Positions 48,202 to 59,520 of a stretch of 64,000 nucleotides of DNA are shown here, one piece after another. The position numbers were made by a program, and so were the translations under genes. The notes under the pieces are model-generated. The model was not told where the DNA came from. It did no database searches and worked only from the letters and a program-made list of their open reading frames with translations. This DNA is from Limonium bicolor (Eukaryota > Streptophyta > Magnoliopsida > Caryophyllales > Plumbaginaceae), in contig CM041782.1 in NCBI GenBank assembly GCA_023374045.1, positions 188,870,925 to 188,934,924 of the forward strand, given 5' to 3'. Position 1 is the first letter of the stretch. Each line of letters starts with the position of its first letter.

Positions 48202-49347
48202 CACTAGTAGAAAAAGACCCTACCGCAGCGGTTGTTTTGGGTCTATCGCAGCGGTTCTAGAACCGCTGCGACGAGGTGCGCTGCTATAGGGTATTGATCT
48301 ACCTCAACGGTTATTGAACCGCTGCAGTAGGTAACCTATGGCAGCGGTTCTTGGCTAACAACCGCTGCCATAGGTGGGTTTCAGGACAAAAAACATACCT
48401 ATTGCAGCGGTTGTTAGCTAGGAACCGCTGCCATAGGTATTTTTTTTTTAAAAAAAAATAGCTATTTCATCTTCTTCCTCGCGCAGCGTTCGCGAGTTCA
48501 CCGAGTTCTCTTCTCAGATTCAGCAAAACGTGTTCCTTGTTCGCCAGATGAAGTTGTAAAATTACCGTGTGTATATAGTGGCCGGAAGAGGCGCACAACA
48601 TGTTCTTTGTTCACCAAATCTGTTGCAAAATTACCATGAGAAGAGAATACAAAGGCGCAACCTTTGTTCCTTGTTCACCAATCAGAGTTGCAAAATTACA
48701 GAGAAAGAGGCACAGATATAAGAAGAGAAAGAGGCACGCAACATATATGTTCTTGTTCGCCAGTTTGGGTTGCAACATTACCGCTTGAGAATGTATAACG
48801 GAGGCGCAGAGCATCTGGTTTGCCAGTTAGGGTTGCAAAATTCCCGAAGTAATAAAGATAAGTTCGAGAATATTACCATGAGGGAAGAGAAGAAGAATTA
48901 ATGAGTGCAAGAAGAAGAGAACGCAGAGCATGCGTACCTTGTTCGCCATTGACAGTGAGTGAAGAGAAGAAGAGAGCGCAGAGCCGTCTTGTTCGCCGCG
49001 ACCAGTTAGGATTGCAAAGTTATCGAAGGAGAAACTTTTATATTAAAACAAATAGTCTATTGCAGCGGTTCCTAGTAACAACCGCTGCAATAGGCTAAAA
49101 AAAACCGGGAAAGTGAAATTTTTAAAAAGAATAACCGGGGGAAAATTAGTCTACTGCAGCGGTTGTTATAGGAACCGCTGCGATAGATTGCTTTTTTTTT
49201 TGAAAAAATTGACCTACCTACCGCAGCGGTTCCTAGCTAACAACCGCTGCGGTAGGTGATCCGAAAATTTGAAAACATCCTATTGCAGCGGTTCCTCTTA
49301 CAACCGCTGCAATAGGGGCGCCGCGGTAGGTCTGTTTTGTACTAGTG
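48202..49347. mobile_element. Non-autonomous CACTA (En/Spm) transposon, 1146 bp
   Basis: Terminal inverted repeats CACTAGTAGAAAAAGACC (left) and CACTAGTACAAAACAGACC (right, other strand), flanked by the 3-bp duplication GTA (48199-48201, 49348-49350). Both sub-terminal regions are packed with GCAGCGGTT and its complement AACCGCTGC, about eight per side, arranged as hairpins. These resemble the sub-terminal repeats to which CACTA transposases bind. The middle (48520-49030) consists of degraded repeats with TTGTTCGCCA and TTGCAAAATTACC. No transposase frame is present. Confidence 0.92.
48520..49030. repeat. Degenerate internal repeat of the CACTA element
   Basis: About seven diverged copies, 50-120 bp apart, of TTGTTCGCCAG...GTTGCAAAATTACC. 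Open frames crossing them are artefacts. Confidence 0.7.
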
Positions 49348-49704
49348 GTAGCTTATCGGGATAGTGCACTGCTACCGGCTAGGGTTAACCAAGCCCTACA
49401 AAGATAAGCAACCAATTAAGGGCTAACCAATCTAATAGTGGAGCGGTTGGCAATTATAAGGTTAAGGAAATTGTGGATCTAAGAGAGTTAAGAACTAACT
49501 CACTTATTAAGGGAACGCCTGAGTCGTTCATTTGATATTGAGCTATTTATGTTCATTGTGGTTGTTGGTTTGTTGTGCTTCATATTACGCTTATTGTGCT
49601 TATTATGCTTATCATGCTAATCAACTTCCATGCTATCGACAATTAGTCGTCGTAGCCCCGTTAGCTTGGGGGCCATGGGAGGGTCATACCATCATTCGTG
49701 CTGA

Positions 49705-49717
49705 CCCCCTTTGGGGG
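49705..49717. repeat. Hairpin near the LTR C end
   Basis: CCCCCTTTGGGGG, 324 bp before the LTR end, followed by TTGCAGGTAAG. Confidence 0.6.
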
Positions 49718-50043
49718 CTGTTTTTACACTTGCAGGTAAGGGCCGATGAAGTCACACCACGAGAGTAGGAGCGGGTAGCCCTGTGGGACTTTATTTTGAG
49801 TACGGGTAGCGCCTGTGCACCCGTCTGTTAGTAGTGGAACATGAGATATATTATGTGGTTTGAGGATACTTAAAACTCGGATGGTGTATGTATTTTGGAT
49901 GTACGGTTGTAAATATTTAAATTACGGTAATTCTTGTTGGTTAGACCGTAGCAAGGTCCTGGTGATACTTTATTCCGCTGCGACGTTAAGTATAGTTGTT
50001 AAGTTGCGATAACCACGATTGGCTTAGGACGGGGTGTTACAGG

Positions 50044-50055
50044 TGGTATCAGAGC
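50044..50055 (+). promoter_or_regulatory. AB primer-binding site (initiator tRNA-Met), rebuilt by the C duplication
   Basis: TGGTATCAGAGC. Its first bases (TGG) are part of the GGTGG target duplication, so the site is intact but is now separated from LTR A by solo LTR C. Confidence 0.85.
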
Positions 50056-53000
50056 GAAGTATCACTCTGATGACTAGAAATACCCAGCTTAGGAAATACC
50101 GAGTTAGGAATTAGAGACTTAGGGCTAAGGGTCGAGTGATAGTATGAGACATATGCTAGATAGGAACTTCTAGTGTGTACTGGATACCTACAATATTCAA
50201 ACCCGCCCTCTACATCCCCCGTATTATAACTCGGAAAAGGACGCCAGAGAGATGGAAAGTCCTCTCTTACTCGGGAAAACCCGATCTGGCAGTATAAAAT
50301 ATTCCTATAAGGACCATAACCTGTAATACGGTAGATTCCGAGAACCGGAAATCCCGGAGACGGTTCCATTTGAACAACTATAACCACACTTAATGACGGG
50401 AGATTAAGAAATCCTACTCATAGGAGACTGAAATTTACGGTAGCATGGGTCGACATGCTTAGCAGTCGAGAGAACCATGCCTGGCCAGCTATAAGGAAAG
50501 CACTAAGCATGCAACAAAGTGAAAAAGGGAGCTGTAACAAAACCTGAGACACATGTCTACGGACCGTAACAGTTAAATAATACCACCAACGGTATGCTAG
50601 CCGACTAGAGAACTAGTCAGAATGAATAACTCCAACCTACACACCCGAAGAGGTTAAAAATACCTGACCTACATAGCTCAGACAATTGTGAAAATATTCA
50701 CGAAACATACTCTAATAGGACTACAGATGTGGCTCCTAAAGAAGAGTCAAGCCTCGGTAACCACGGTAAATGAGTGGGAACGAGCAACAAGGAGAGACGC
50801 AGACCTAAGTGAATAGGGATCTCCAAGAATGGAGAAGCACCCTGATTTAATGACAACTATGTTAAGAACATTGAGAAGCCGCTTAGAAGATTAATTATCA
50901 AGAATAGAGGATCAAAGGAAGAGCCACCAAGGCTATCGAATACGATACGGATGGAAAATAAATACCACAACCGGTAAGTACCGAGCCGAAAGCCAGCCAG
51001 CATGGCGCACTTGCTGTGGCAAGTGCCGTAATAACAGGGCTATTCGGAGAAACTTTTAACGGCTAGGAAGTACTTAGTAAAGTACCACAATGGCGAATGA
51101 AGCAAATATAGGATCACAAATCCTAGTAACTTGAAGAACGAGACCTTGGAAGGGCCTAACGGCCTGACCATTGTATTAACGAATATACCAGTCAGCAAGA
51201 AGCTAAACTTGGTCAAGACCATTAGACGTGGAAATACCACGAAAATTTTACTTTCAACTCAAATTTTTCTTTCAAAACTTAGAATTTTTCAAAAACCTCA
51301 GATTTTTAAAACCAAACTCAGAAGAACCACAGTAAGTTATCATAGGACAATACAAGAGGAGTTGGCAACAGAATACTTCACATAGACGTGAAACGAACAC
51401 TACGAGTGTACAAAAACGAGATGTGGGACGACCGCACTCCGGAGGAGCTTGCGGGCCTGACAGACGTACTTATAAGTTAGTCAGGTGAGTAGTAATGTAT
51501 CAGTAAGGTACCCCACATATGTATACAAGTAGTGTACGGAACACAAGAAGTAGTCAACTCTGCACCTCGGTCAGCACTGTAAACCCAGACTAGAGCAGCT
51601 GACCACTTCGGATGATTGAAGGGAGAGAACTCAGTTAAGCTAGAGAGTCTAAAGGAATCAGAGAATTCATTCTAGGAAAAAGGATAAGAGTTAGGAAGTG
51701 CGAGAAGCACTAGTTAATGAGTATAGACATCGGATATGTCTCAAGAATAATGTGGTAAATACACGATAGCTGGAATGAATACCCAGCCTAAAACCAGTAA
51801 GGCAAATGCCTAACATGGACACGTTAATGTTCAACGAACGGGATGGAATTCCCAGAACAATCACCAAAGCTAACGAGAAATATCATTCTTCACTGAAGAG
51901 GATATTAAACCCAACCAAGAACAAAAGGAGAAAGCATTAATAGTCTACCCGAGATGGGAGACATTACAATTTTAACAGTAAAGTTCAGAATACGGTGCCA
52001 TAAGGCGGAATGGTTAGCCGGACATACTCATGAATATGAGCCAGATGAAATGGCATAACTCAACAACACCCAGGAGCAATCCTTGAAGGGTGTCTGAGTC
52101 AACAATAGTTGAACGAAGTGTCTTGATAAGAACACAAGAGATAAAACGAACACTCGGCTAGAACACCGAAGGCATTCCACCTAACAGGAAGCGCCATAAA
52201 TTGTGAAAGGTAACCTGATATGCCTAAAGGGCCTCCCATGAACGGAAGTGTGATGCAACAACCTTGTAATGGAGCCCAGTACTACCTCCAAACCATTTGA
52301 TGGCATACGGAGAAGTAGAAACGTGTGTGAATGGCCTAGAACGAGCAGAGCTCGAGGCAATGTGGCTTACAAGCCAGGAACCAACTATGATACGTAGATT
52401 CGAACGGTTGCAAAACCAACATAGAGTTATAAGAAGAATTGCCAGGAATGGCATCAGTAAAAGAAGAGATATTATTTAGTACAAATGAATAGAGCGGCGA
52501 ACGAACCACTCGATTTTAATTCAATGTAATGAGCAGCTTAGAGTAAAGACTACTTCAGTGTCACTATCACTAGAGCATCAGACTAGTATACAGTTGACAA
52601 GGCTTTTAGCTGTTTTTCCTACTCTCTGTAGTAACAGTAGTACAGGGACATAAGAATCTAGGCGACGACACCACTGATTTGGCCACGCCCGGGCGCTATG
52701 AGAAATTAGAGGGGTGGGGATACCTCTCGTTACCATGAGGCCGCTAATGTGGTGATTATGTGGCCCCTCCAGAAAGAGGATTCCACCTGGTAATATAGTG
52801 AAGCTTGAGCATGTGTTGTTGCCAAGGGACAATGTGAATAAGAAATAAAGATTTCCAAGACTAGTATGGAGAAAGAAACTTTTGTAGCAACTGTTGAAAA
52901 CCGAAAGAGCAGCTGGTTTAGAAGCAAACACGGTATGTGTAATGCGAATTGTAAAGCGATAACGCTCAAGGAGCATAGAGACTTAAGGATAGCATGGTGT

Positions 53001-54227
53001 AACCAGCCAATGATGGCGAACCATAGCACGAATGGTGGAAGTACATGAGCGGAAGCCGATGATAGTGGATGCCATGTAAATCAACGCTGTATAATGAGTA
53101 AGAAATGGTGCGCGGCAAGCGACCATTGTATATGGGTATAGTTAGACAATGATATGAAGAACAAGCGAAGCTATGAACTAGACCCAGTGGAGTTGAAAAC
53201 AAGAGATGATAGATAGACTAGGCAATAGAGTCAGCAGTCCGTACGTGAGATGAAGGATCTCACAAGGATCGCAATATTCATTCCTATAGCAATTGTATAG
53301 GAAACTGAAAGCGTATACCTAGTGGATCAACTTAGTAACAGAAGTAATAAACTTTGGGACAAGAGTACCCGATTGCTAAAAACCAACCCGCATTAGATAC
53401 GGAAGACTTGCAAAACACACCAATGAATATGGTGCAAGCCGGTTAATCGGAAACCTAGACACAAACCGTGCAGCCATGGGCCAAAGAGGCACAAAGAACG
53501 TTGAATATACCAACAATCACTACAAGTGAATCCACCAGAATAAAAGCGGAAAGAAACTTATGGAAGCTATAAGGACCAGTGCATAGACATGGCAAGGTTG
53601 TACAATAAAAGAATACTTGGGTAAACCAAATAAGTGAGCATTATTCAGAAGGAATGATCACGAGCAAGTAACAACAGAGGAAGCACTACATACCATGTAG
53701 TAGCTCGACCTCAACTGACAGTAAGTCAGAAGAACCAAGTGAATAATCATGGAAGTACACAGCAGTATGGACAGTAAGTTCCAGAGAACGGGATAGAAAT
53801 CTATCACCCTACGAGTTCGCGTATGGTAAGATATACCACGTGTCGATTGAGACACCTTTATTCCTAAGATAAAAGGGATAAAAAGGAGATGTACAAACAT
53901 TAAGAATAACGAAAAGGGCGAATTAAGCTCTAAAGTTATCAGGTCGTGCAGCAGAAGCTAGTGGGCGATAATTCTAAGGTTTAATATACCTAGTGAATAA
54001 GAACGAATGGCTAATTATCAATGCCTTGAAGCCTGATAGGCTAGAACCGAAACCCGGTTATGAGTTAAACAACTCCAATGAGAATTCTTCATGCAGGGAC
54101 TAAACCGTCAATATGGTTAAGACCCTTTGACCAAAGAACATTGTATAATAGACCGCATGGAAGCTAAAACACTTCATGCAGTTGAATGCATTAGACCAAT
54201 GTCAATGATGACATATGGTAGATTACG
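50056..54227 (+). pseudogene. AB gag-pol relic, heavily decayed
   Basis: The first 480 bp match the E1 leader (GGGAAAACCCGATCTGGCAG; GTCGACATGCTTAGCAGTCG). From 50540 to 53790 frames are broken everywhere and I recognise no intact protease, reverse transcriptase or RNase H motif. Near 53792-53856 the plus strand reads DRNLSPYEFAYGKIYHVS, resembling the stretch after the integrase core in chromovirus-like Ty3/gypsy elements (family pattern SPFEALYGRKCRTP). Position after the leader and before the 3' region is consistent with gag-pol. Only the leader match is strong. Confidence 0.45.
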
Positions 54228-54254
54228 GGGCGTAATCCCTTTTAAGGGGGGTAG
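54228..54254 (+). promoter_or_regulatory. Second PPT-like motif in AB
   Basis: GGGCGTAATCCCTTTTAAGG followed by GGGGTAG, about 2.8 kb before the PPT next to the LTR. Counterparts in E1 (24331-24358) and E3 (61556-61583). Confidence 0.7.
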
Positions 54255-54259
54255 AGCGA

Positions 54260-55585
54260 AAGCCGCTTAGCGTATGTTTTACGTATTAAGTACGTAAACT
54301 ACAGTGGCATAGCATAAAAGAATTTGTTTTGATGATTGGTACGTATGTTATATAAACATATGTATTCATTCATAGTTTAATTATGGTCATTGCGCACAAG
54401 AGATGCGAATACCATTTATATAAACATACCTACCAGGTTAACTCAAGAGTGAGAACACGAGTGGAAAGGTGCAGACGTGTATATCTGAGTGGTTAAACTG
54501 GGTAAAAATAAAAGAAAAGAAATTAAAAACTCAAAATAAACGTCGGGCTGCAAACAAATCCCGGTCGTGGTAGTATAGTGAAATGTAAGCGACCGGATAT
54601 CGAACCGTGGGACTAATGTGCATATTATAGTACCTAAGCTTGTCACAAGAGGGGGGATTAATTGACTTGTATTATAAAAAAAAGGGAAGATAAAATAAAC
54701 TAAGTTAATAGATAAATTAAATGGGACTCTGGTTCAGGTTAATATAATATCTGCTTAATTAAGCTAGGTCTACTGGTTTAATTATAATTGTTTGGCAACA
54801 TTCCTCTTATTATCTTAAGGTCTAAGTCATAGACTCAAAAGAACTCGTTTACCAGAAAATGCAAGTTCTAATCCAGGTTCAAGCATAACACATGTAAACG
54901 GACGGTTTAGATATGAGAAATATATTTGCATTTGAAAATACTAACTTATTAAATTATAATAAGCTTTCTCCAGATTTACGGCTTAATTAACCTATCTATT
55001 TATCACCGGTCTGATCAAAATAGACTTAGCAAGCAATTAATAACTCATGACACATTTATTAAAAAGGCGAGAGATAAGCTTTAATCGTAACAGACTGTAT
55101 TTAAATAAACCAGTAAAAATATTGCATAATTAATACACAACACATAATAACCATTCCCAGAGTATAAATATTCTAGCCTAACATATTAAATAGATAAACA
55201 GAAACAAGAGTAGTAAAAATCATCTATAGTCACTCCTGCATTCGTTCTGCTATTTTGTATACGTAGGACTAGAGGTGATTGTGGAATGTAAAATAAATAA
55301 AAATGGAGAAGACGGGAGTAGAGAAATGGGATGGATGATGGTATTCTGTGGTGGATCGATGATGTTGGGTGGTGGATGTGTAAATGAGAGCAGAAGGAAC
55401 GTGTGTTATATAGGAGAAAGGAAGAGGCAGATGGAAGAACATTTATTGCCGATTGATTGCAGCTCATTGATTGCAGACAGAGGTGGAGACAACGCGTGAG
55501 TGAATTAAGGTAGGCGGTGGGCGGAGTAGATAGATAAGGCAGAAGCAAGTCGATGGGCGAAGAAGAAAAACTGGCGCGCGTTGAT
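54260..55585. other. AT-rich spacer in AB
   Basis: Between the second PPT-like motif and the 85-bp array. No protein or repeat family recognised. A purine run (AAGAGGGGGGATTAATTG, near 54648) resembles a further PPT but is not followed by an LTR start. Confidence 0.4.
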
Positions 55586-55589
55586 TTTA

Positions 55590-55985
55590 GTCACGTCCGC
55601 GTGGCTGTCCGCTTTGTTTTTAGGCGGACACTCATGAGGACACAAATGGAGTCCGTGTCCTAGTCTTGTCCGCATGAGTGTCCTCGCTTGTGTCCTCATG
55701 GTTCTGGGCGGACAAGAGAGTTAGGCGCGCTCTCAATTTGTCCGCATGGCTGTCCTCGCTTGTGACGCCGTGGTTCTATGCGGACACTCACGATGTCACA
55801 AATGGAGTCCGCGCTCCATATCTTGTCCGCATGGCTGTCCTCGCTTGTGACGTCGTGGTTCTATGCGGACACTCACGACGTCACAATGGAGTCCGCGCTC
55901 CATATCTTGTCCGCATGGCTGTCCTCGCTTGTGACGTCGTGGTTCCATGCGGACACTCACGACGTCACAAATGCGGACACAAACT
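55590..55985. repeat. 85-bp tandem repeat with TGACGTCG/CGACGTCA arms
   Basis: About four units (72-85 bp apart; GTCCGCATGGCTGTCCTCGC at 55740, 55825 and 55909). In the later units TGTGACGTCGTG is exactly complementary to CACGACGTCACA 19 bp further on. TGCGGACA and TGTCCGC also pair. The open frames over the array are artefacts. Confidence 0.88.
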
Positions 55986-56267
55986 TGACCGGCTCTAGAT
56001 TCTTCGTTTGGACTCCGTTTTTCGAGCCGTTTGCGCCTATGCGTTCGTCTCTTCGTCTACTTTGCTCCCAGCTTGGTTTTCCTCATGTTTAAACAATAAA
56101 TTTGTGAGATAACAATAAAACATAAACTAGAGGAAAACTAACCGAAGTGGAGAAATGAGCAAGAAAAGTGCTAATATTATATATGAAATACACCTATAAA
56201 ACATGCTCATTTGGACACTTATCAAAAGGAGAAGAGAAACTCCAGGGAATTAAAACCCTAAGGTATA

Positions 56268-56360
56268 CGAGATATGAGTCGGTATGAAACCGATGTTTAT
56301 GAGATATGAGTCGGTACGAAACCGATGTTTATGATGTATGAGTCGGTATGAAACGATGTA
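56268..56360. repeat. 32-bp tandem repeat, three copies
   Basis: GAGATATGAGTCGGTATGAA followed by ACCGATGTTTAT, starting near 56269, 56301 and 56331. Confidence 0.85.
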
Positions 56361-56559
56361 GAACCTAGTAGGATTTGAATTTCCTAGGTGATTTGATCTG
56401 AGGTGAATTGAGAATGATTGATGGACTGAGTTCCATCCTTTGGAGATGTATTGCTTTGTTTTATGACTAGAATGATTGGAAGATAGAAAATGGGAAATGA
56501 TTAAACTATCTGATTGTTTGAAACTGAAGTGGGAAGTCGAACTTGATTTACTATGATCA

Positions 56560-56670
56560 AGGGAAACCGAACACAAATTGGGGTGGAAGGATAGTTCAAC
56601 CCTGATGTTAATCACATCAGGGTTGAATGATTCTCGAAGCTCCCTGTAAGTGGTCATAAGTAATCCTATT
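56560..56670 (+). other. Conserved 3' untranslated block of AB
   Basis: Reverse complement of the blocks at 29195-29420 and 39680-39920 (for example CACAAATTGGGGTGGAAGGA). Same orientation relative to its element in all three cases. Confidence 0.65.
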
Positions 56671-56689
56671 AGGATAGATGCAATTAGCA

Positions 56690-56975
56690 TGAATTGGGTT
56701 TAGAGTGGTATTGTACTGTTATGTATGTTGTGTGTACTAGCATGCACACACATTGGTATGGTATTGTTATGTACGTGGTGTTGTACTGGTATGTACACAC
56801 GTTTGTGTAGTACTGTGATGTACGTTGTATTGTACTATTATGTATGTATGTGTTGTACTGGTATGTACACACGTATTGTACTGTGATGTACGGTTGTGTT
56901 GTACTGGTATGTACACACGGTTGTTAATTGTTTGTTGATTACTTTTGTGTTGTACTGGTATGTACACACTGGCTG
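56690..56975. repeat. Irregular repeat TGTACTGGTATGTACACAC
   Basis: Six or more full or partial copies of TTGTACTGGTATGTACACAC with interspersed GTACTGTGATGTACG variants. Each contains self-complementary GTAC words. Confidence 0.8.
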
Positions 56976-57060
56976 GACAGACTTTGAGCCTGTAGGGTTA
57001 TATAGAGATTATGACCTTAGCATACGATATGTTTGAATGACTAACAATATTAGATTCACC

Positions 57061-57095
57061 AACTTTGAGGGCAAAGTTCCTTAAGGGGGGTAGAT
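57061..57095 (+). promoter_or_regulatory. AB polypurine tract with preceding hairpin
   Basis: AACTTTGAGGGCAAAGTT (57061-57078) folds into a 7-bp stem. TTAAGGGGGGTAGAT (57081-57095) then abuts the LTR start TGAAATACCCC. Confidence 0.85.
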
Positions 57096-58399
57096 TGAAA
57101 TACCCCGGACTTGAATATGGTGATTTAATTATTCTAATATGACATTTAAAGGCCTAATAATTCCTAAAGAACATTGGTGAAGAGAATAAACCAAAAAGAA
57201 AAGAGAAAACGCTTAAAAAGCACAAAATGTAAAAACGTGCGTAAGCGACCATGGGAGGCTTATGACCTCGACTAGGGTCCAAGATGGATTCCTAGGGCTT
57301 AATTATGCCTAAATATCACGTGGGAATAATTCCCGAAGAAAACGCATCCATATAGTCGGTTAACAACGCAAATGAAGTCCTAAAAGCACTTTTTGAGAAA
57401 ACCAAGAAACGTGACTTTAAGCAGTTTAATGGACTTGTAAAAATTATAGTTGATCATATAACTATAATTAAACCTTAATGAAGGTCTAAGAACCATTAAA
57501 ATTAAGTAAACGGAAAAATCCGGAAAAAACGGGCCCGGTTAATGAATAGTGCCAACCAGGAAATTTTAGGAGCGTTTCTTGCGAAAAGACGAAACGCCCC
57601 TGCTTAAATATTAAAGGGGGCCGGTTTATGGGTGTTGACTCAGAACTTTAATCTAAGGGTCTTCCTTATTTGAGAGCAAAAAGTAACAAAACTACTTTAT
57701 TCCTCTCACACACACACTTACCCACTTAAAAAGCAAAAGAAGACTTTCTCCCCCACTCAGCCGATTTCCTCCCTCTCTCCTAGCTGGTTTCTCCCCTCTC
57801 CTTCTTCCTCACGTTTTTGAAGCTCCCTCCCATGGCTTCTCACCTTTCTTGACTTGCTCAAGCCACATTAATGCTCCAAACTCAAAACAAATTGCATATT
57901 TGTGTTGGCCTCATCAAGAGCTTCTTTCCCTCTTTTCAAAACCTCCAATGGTTGAAGTTGGCCTCCATGGGTATAGCCCCATTTGAAGAGAAAATCAGAT
58001 TTTATGGAGCTAGGTTGTCTCCTCCTTCATTCAAGGTAAGAAAGGAACTCAAAAACTCATTTCCCTCCATTCCTTGACTTGACCGAAAATAGGTCCTCAT
58101 GTGTCTTGTTCCTTTCTTTGTTCGAGCATTTGATTCAAGCTTCAAAAGAGTAGTTGGAACCCTCCCTTGATTCAAGACTGAAATTCCACTCTAGGGTTCC
58201 AAGGTAAATACCTAACTTTGTGCTCTAAGCACCCCCCCTCTTGCATCCTTAAGTTAATTTATAAGTCTAAGTGTATTTACTTAGTCCCATGTCCTCATTG
58301 AATACCGGTTTATAGTGTGGCAAGTGAGTTCCCTCCTATGGCCGATTTCAATCAAGAGAAGAGCGGAAGAGAAGTGGAGGAAAGAAGACTTGAGAATTT

Positions 58400-58418
58400 A
58401 AGGTAAATCATTTACCTT
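58400..58418. promoter_or_regulatory. Conserved palindrome in LTR B
   Basis: AAGGTAAATCATTTACCTT; one base different from LTR A, keeping near-perfect symmetry. Confidence 0.6.
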
Positions 58419-59262
58419 AATGTAGATCCTTAAATGATTTTAGAATTTTAGGATGGGCGACTAAAAGAATGAATCAAACTTGAGCTGCAAAAGTGCTAGG
58501 TATTTTAAGAGAGAATTATGATTTTCTTAGTGCAATGGTGCATTGTGTTGATTTAAGGGCCTAAGTGTCATTGCAATTGAGATTGTGTATTATGTTGCGT
58601 TTGGTGATATGTGGATGAATTGTATGCTGGTAGAATCCACTAAGGATTTGGTTAGCTTATGTTGACTTGTGATATTTTGGATTAGGTGAGGAAGGGAATA
58701 GAAATTGGATAAGCTAGTGTAGTAACGAAGTTATGGCAAAATTTCTGTAGAAACAAGGGATTTTGGTGATGCTATGAGTTGGAGAATCTAGGAGTTAACT
58801 ATGAGTTGATAGGGATTGAATTGGGTAATTGATCACCCTAGAATGTGAGTTGAAGGATTGTGGTGAGATGTGCAAAATCTATAACACAAATGGTATGAGA
58901 AAGTCTTGGATTGCTAGAGGTAAACTACTGTGTAGAGCTTTGAAAACAATGAATGGATTGGGAATTAGATATGACAGTGTCTAAGATGAATTTGGTATGG
59001 TCAAATGGTTGGGAGAGGTTGTAAACTGTCATGAGAAGGTTTGGAAATGCACTAGTGTGCATAAGTGCAGAAAATAAGAATGGAAATTTGTAGAATTTAT
59101 CAAGGATTGAGTGATGGTTTGATTAATGTTTTAGAAAGGTATGAAGTGTGTTCATGGTATTAAAACATGTGTAGATGCATGTGGAAAGATTAGGAAAAGA
59201 TTGAATAAAAATTGAGGTTGGAATAGAAATTCAAATTGTCAAAATGTAGCAGTGCATAGCAG

Positions 59263-59520
59263 GGTCCGGGACCTAGGTCTTGGATGAGGTCCCGGACCAC
59301 CAATTAAATAGGGCCGAGAATTGCTGTACAATGCTGGTTCGGGACTTGGGGTAAGGGTAAAGTCCCGGACCACTTGAATAATTTAGCCGAGTGTAGCATT
59401 CCAGAACTGGTCCAGGACTTGGGGTAAGGACAAGGTCCCAGACCACATGAAAATACCACCCGAGAATTTCTACACTGCATTGGTCCGGGACTTAAGGGCA
59501 GGATCAAGTCCCGGACCACC
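59263..59520. repeat. Inverted-arm array of about 73 bp in LTR B
   Basis: Four GGTCCGGGAC...GTCCCGGACC units as in LTR A. Confidence 0.85.

Larger units (their letters stand above)
44747..50041 (+). mobile_element. Solo LTR C (5295 bp) in the AB primer-binding site
   Basis: Starts TGAAATACCCCAAAC, ends GGACGGGGTGTTACA, with GGTGG on both sides. Landmarks parallel LTRs A, B and D: TTAAAAGGGGGCCGG (about 45277), TGAGTCA (about 45301), palindrome 46055-46073, inverted-arm array 47116-47372, GGTGAACGGTA (about 47695), hairpin 49705-49717. The CACTA element 48202-49347 is inserted in it, leaving an LTR of about 4.15 kb. No internal region belongs to it. The frame 47946-48146 and other short frames show no family features. 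Confidence 0.88.

Noticed and set aside
55678..56092. Overlapping plus-strand frames of about 105 codons
   Set aside because: Translations of the 85-bp repeat.
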